Shown piece after piece: positions 62,758-64,000 of a DNA stretch of 64,000 nt. A model generated the notes under the pieces. That model saw only the letters and a program-made list of their open reading frames with translations, was not told where the DNA came from and did not search any database. Made by a program: the position numbers and the translations under genes. The stretch comes from Methylomonas methanica (lineage in GTDB: Bacteria > Pseudomonadota > Gammaproteobacteria > Methylococcales > Methylomonadaceae), in assembly GCF_001644035.1 (NCBI RefSeq), contig NZ_LUUG01000088.1, positions 105,191 through 169,190 of the forward strand, read 5' to 3'. Position 1 is the stretch's first letter. Every line of letters begins with the position of its first letter.

Positions 62758-63708
62758 TTACCAGCTTCCAAATAAATCACTTTGAGACTTTGATAGTTTT
62801 TTTGCGTGTCGATATTTCTTTCCTTGAATTGTTTCCGTTACGGTATCTCCATCAATTTTTTCAAGAACGGTCGTAACGGAATATCCGGTGACTTTGATAT
62901 TTCCAGCCTCGTCAAGCTCCCTATGAGCTACGAGAGCACAAACTATTTTACTCCCGTGTCGGAACGGAATATTGTCTATCAAAACTGCATCACGAAAAGA
63001 GTGGTCATTCATTTCAAAACTTATAGGCGCATCCTTATAGACTCCCTTCCATTTATAACGCCCCTCTTTTAAAACTGGTGAAATTATTTCAATAATCGCT
63101 TTATCATCTTCTTCACTTCTCAATCGATTTGTACCAAGAATATGCTTGTAAAAATCAGATCTCAGAACAACGACCTCATCAGCTACAGGATTTCTCTTCT
63201 CATCTAAAATAGTTATCCCAATTTTTGTCACTTTTTGATATTCTTCTATTCGAGAGTAAAAATTTGATTTGCGCTTGATAATCTTAAGATTCGAGCTAAC
63301 TGCTAAAGCAGCTTCATTTACTGCTTTACTGTTAATCTTTCCATTCTCAATTTCTTGCTTCAACTTCTCTATATTCAACCTTTTCTCTTCAATAGCCAAT
63401 CTTTTTTCCTCTAATTCGAGTTCTTTGCTTTCAAAATTGAGATGAGGGGCGACTGAAATTATAATTTGAATTATTGTTAACAGAATTGCAATAGAACCTT
63501 GATTGTCTCCAAGTGCTTTCCAAATATCGCGAAACCCGCCCTCGTTATACACATCCTTGATTAAGGATACTTCTATTTCTAAGATGTGCGAAGCTTCAAT
63601 AATAATTCCTAACAGCTCAGCTTCACATCTATTTCGAACGAATGCATCTATTTCGTGGGATTTATCACTAAAATAATAGTGAAGCTCAAAACCATTGATA
63701 TTATTCAT
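62758..63708 (-). CDS. AT-rich gene for a membrane/coiled-coil protein of unknown function (316 aa)
   Basis: I do not recognise the family. A hydrophobic helix ('IAILLTIIQIIISVAP', about 73-89) is followed by a coiled coil rich in E, K, L and I ('ELELEEKRLAIEEKRLNIEKL', about 95-125). The C-terminal half (about 165-310) looks like an alpha/beta soluble domain. There is no signal peptide at the start. Codon use is much more AT-rich than the rest of the window, suggesting transfer. It stands next to toxin-antitoxin loci. Confidence 0.7.
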   Translation of the reverse strand: MNNINGFELHYYFSDKSHEIDAFVRNRCEAELLGIIIEASHILEIEVSLIKDVYNEGGFRDIWKALGDNQGSIAILLTIIQIIISVAPHLNFESKELELEEKRLAIEEKRLNIEKLKQEIENGKINSKAVNEAALAVSSNLKIIKRKSNFYSRIEEYQKVTKIGITILDEKRNPVADEVVVLRSDFYKHILGTNRLRSEEDDKAIIEIISPVLKEGRYKWKGVYKDAPISFEMNDHSFRDAVLIDNIPFRHGSKIVCALVAHRELDEAGNIKVTGYSVTTVLEKIDGDTVTETIQGKKYRHAKKLSKSQSDLFGSW

Positions 63709-64000
63709 TATTTTTTAATTAGTGGCATTATAAATTTTTCTGACCGTTCCCAAGTCAAGATGGAGGCCGCACTATTAATTCTAACAACAACTTTCTGTAT
63801 CATACTAAAAATTACTTATTCGATGCCACACGTGTACAAGACCATAAAACTCAATACATATGGTTATAAAATAGAATAAGCCTTACGAGTTACGCGCTTT
63901 GCAATTATTAGACAATTTCAAATTTCGCGACTGGGTTTTCTCCCGTATGCCGCGCCGAGCACCGGAGCTTTTGAACGGATTAGCCCGTTAGATACTCTGT
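63709..64000. other. AT-rich right-end intergenic region
   Basis: No gene is supported here. The first 170 bases are AT-rich and probably hold the promoter of the coiled-coil gene; the last 100 bases return to a higher GC content. A short plus-strand open frame lacks a ribosome site. Confidence 0.4.

Noticed and set aside
63655..63879. Plus-strand open frame of 74 codons at the right end
   Set aside because: It overlaps the 5' end of the coiled-coil gene and lacks a ribosome site.

Overview
The window looks like the chromosome of a Gram-negative gammaproteobacterium. Three things point there: the block kdsD-kdsC-lptC-lptA-lptB-rpoN-hpf-rapZ, the divergent block mlaFEDB-murA-hisG-hisD, and minCDE with mgtE. 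The style (soluble chemosensors, GGDEF/EAL proteins, a GH17-GT2 glucan synthase, BrnT/BrnA modules) would fit a Methylomonas-like methanotroph. No methane or methanol oxidation gene is present, so that genus-level guess is inference only. I recognised no rRNA, tRNA, CRISPR array or intact insertion sequence.

Layout. (1) 1-5726, minus strand: the start of an extracellular contractile injection system (eCIS, phage-tail-like). It has a Pvc16/DUF4255-type cap, an unknown protein, a large sheath, a tube, a second divergent sheath-like protein and a second tube cut by the window edge. (2) 6047-8230: a small histidine-rich membrane hydroxylase-like gene and a soluble GAF histidine kinase. (3) 8616-19786, plus strand: a tightly packed chemosensory operon. 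It encodes a soluble receptor with two signalling tips, a three-domain CheW, CheB, a HEAT-repeat protein, CheR, CheY, CheA, a STAS-like protein, a second CheY and a membrane MCP. (4) 20118-37049: mixed housekeeping and accessory genes, including a lytic transglycosylase, a YheT hydrolase, a PIN/RHH toxin-antitoxin pair, moaA, yajD, tag, a MASE1-CHASE-PAS-GGDEF-EAL protein, a NitT/TauT-type ABC importer, yigZ, djlA and purC. (5) 37102-44571: a BNR-repeat lipoprotein with a TonB receptor, then a GH17-GT2 beta-glucan synthase with a structured stretch upstream of it. (6) 44670-48818, minus: minE-minD-minC, mgtE and rapZ. (7) 48875-53965, minus: hpf, rpoN, lptB, lptA, lptC, kdsC and kdsD, for LPS transport and Kdo synthesis. 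(8) 54095-59738, plus: mlaF-mlaE-mlaD-mlaB-murA-hisG-hisD. The genes mlaC, ibaG and ptsN, which often sit in these neighbourhoods, are absent.

(9) 59750-64000 is an accessory region. It holds a decayed brnT-brnA pair carrying one frameshift per gene, a 118-bp inverted-repeat-bounded element, an exported protein that resembles a phage tail tube subunit, a truncated brnT fused by overlap to an intact XRE antitoxin, and an intact brnT-brnA pair with a perfect 15-bp inverted repeat just upstream. It also holds two copies of a structured intergenic repeat and an AT-rich gene for a membrane/coiled-coil protein of unknown function.

The most unusual items are the signal-peptide-bearing tail-tube-like protein (60660-61154), the receptor with two complete signalling tips (8616-10532), the two-sheath/two-tube eCIS start, and the cluster of three BrnT-type toxin-antitoxin loci in different states of decay.
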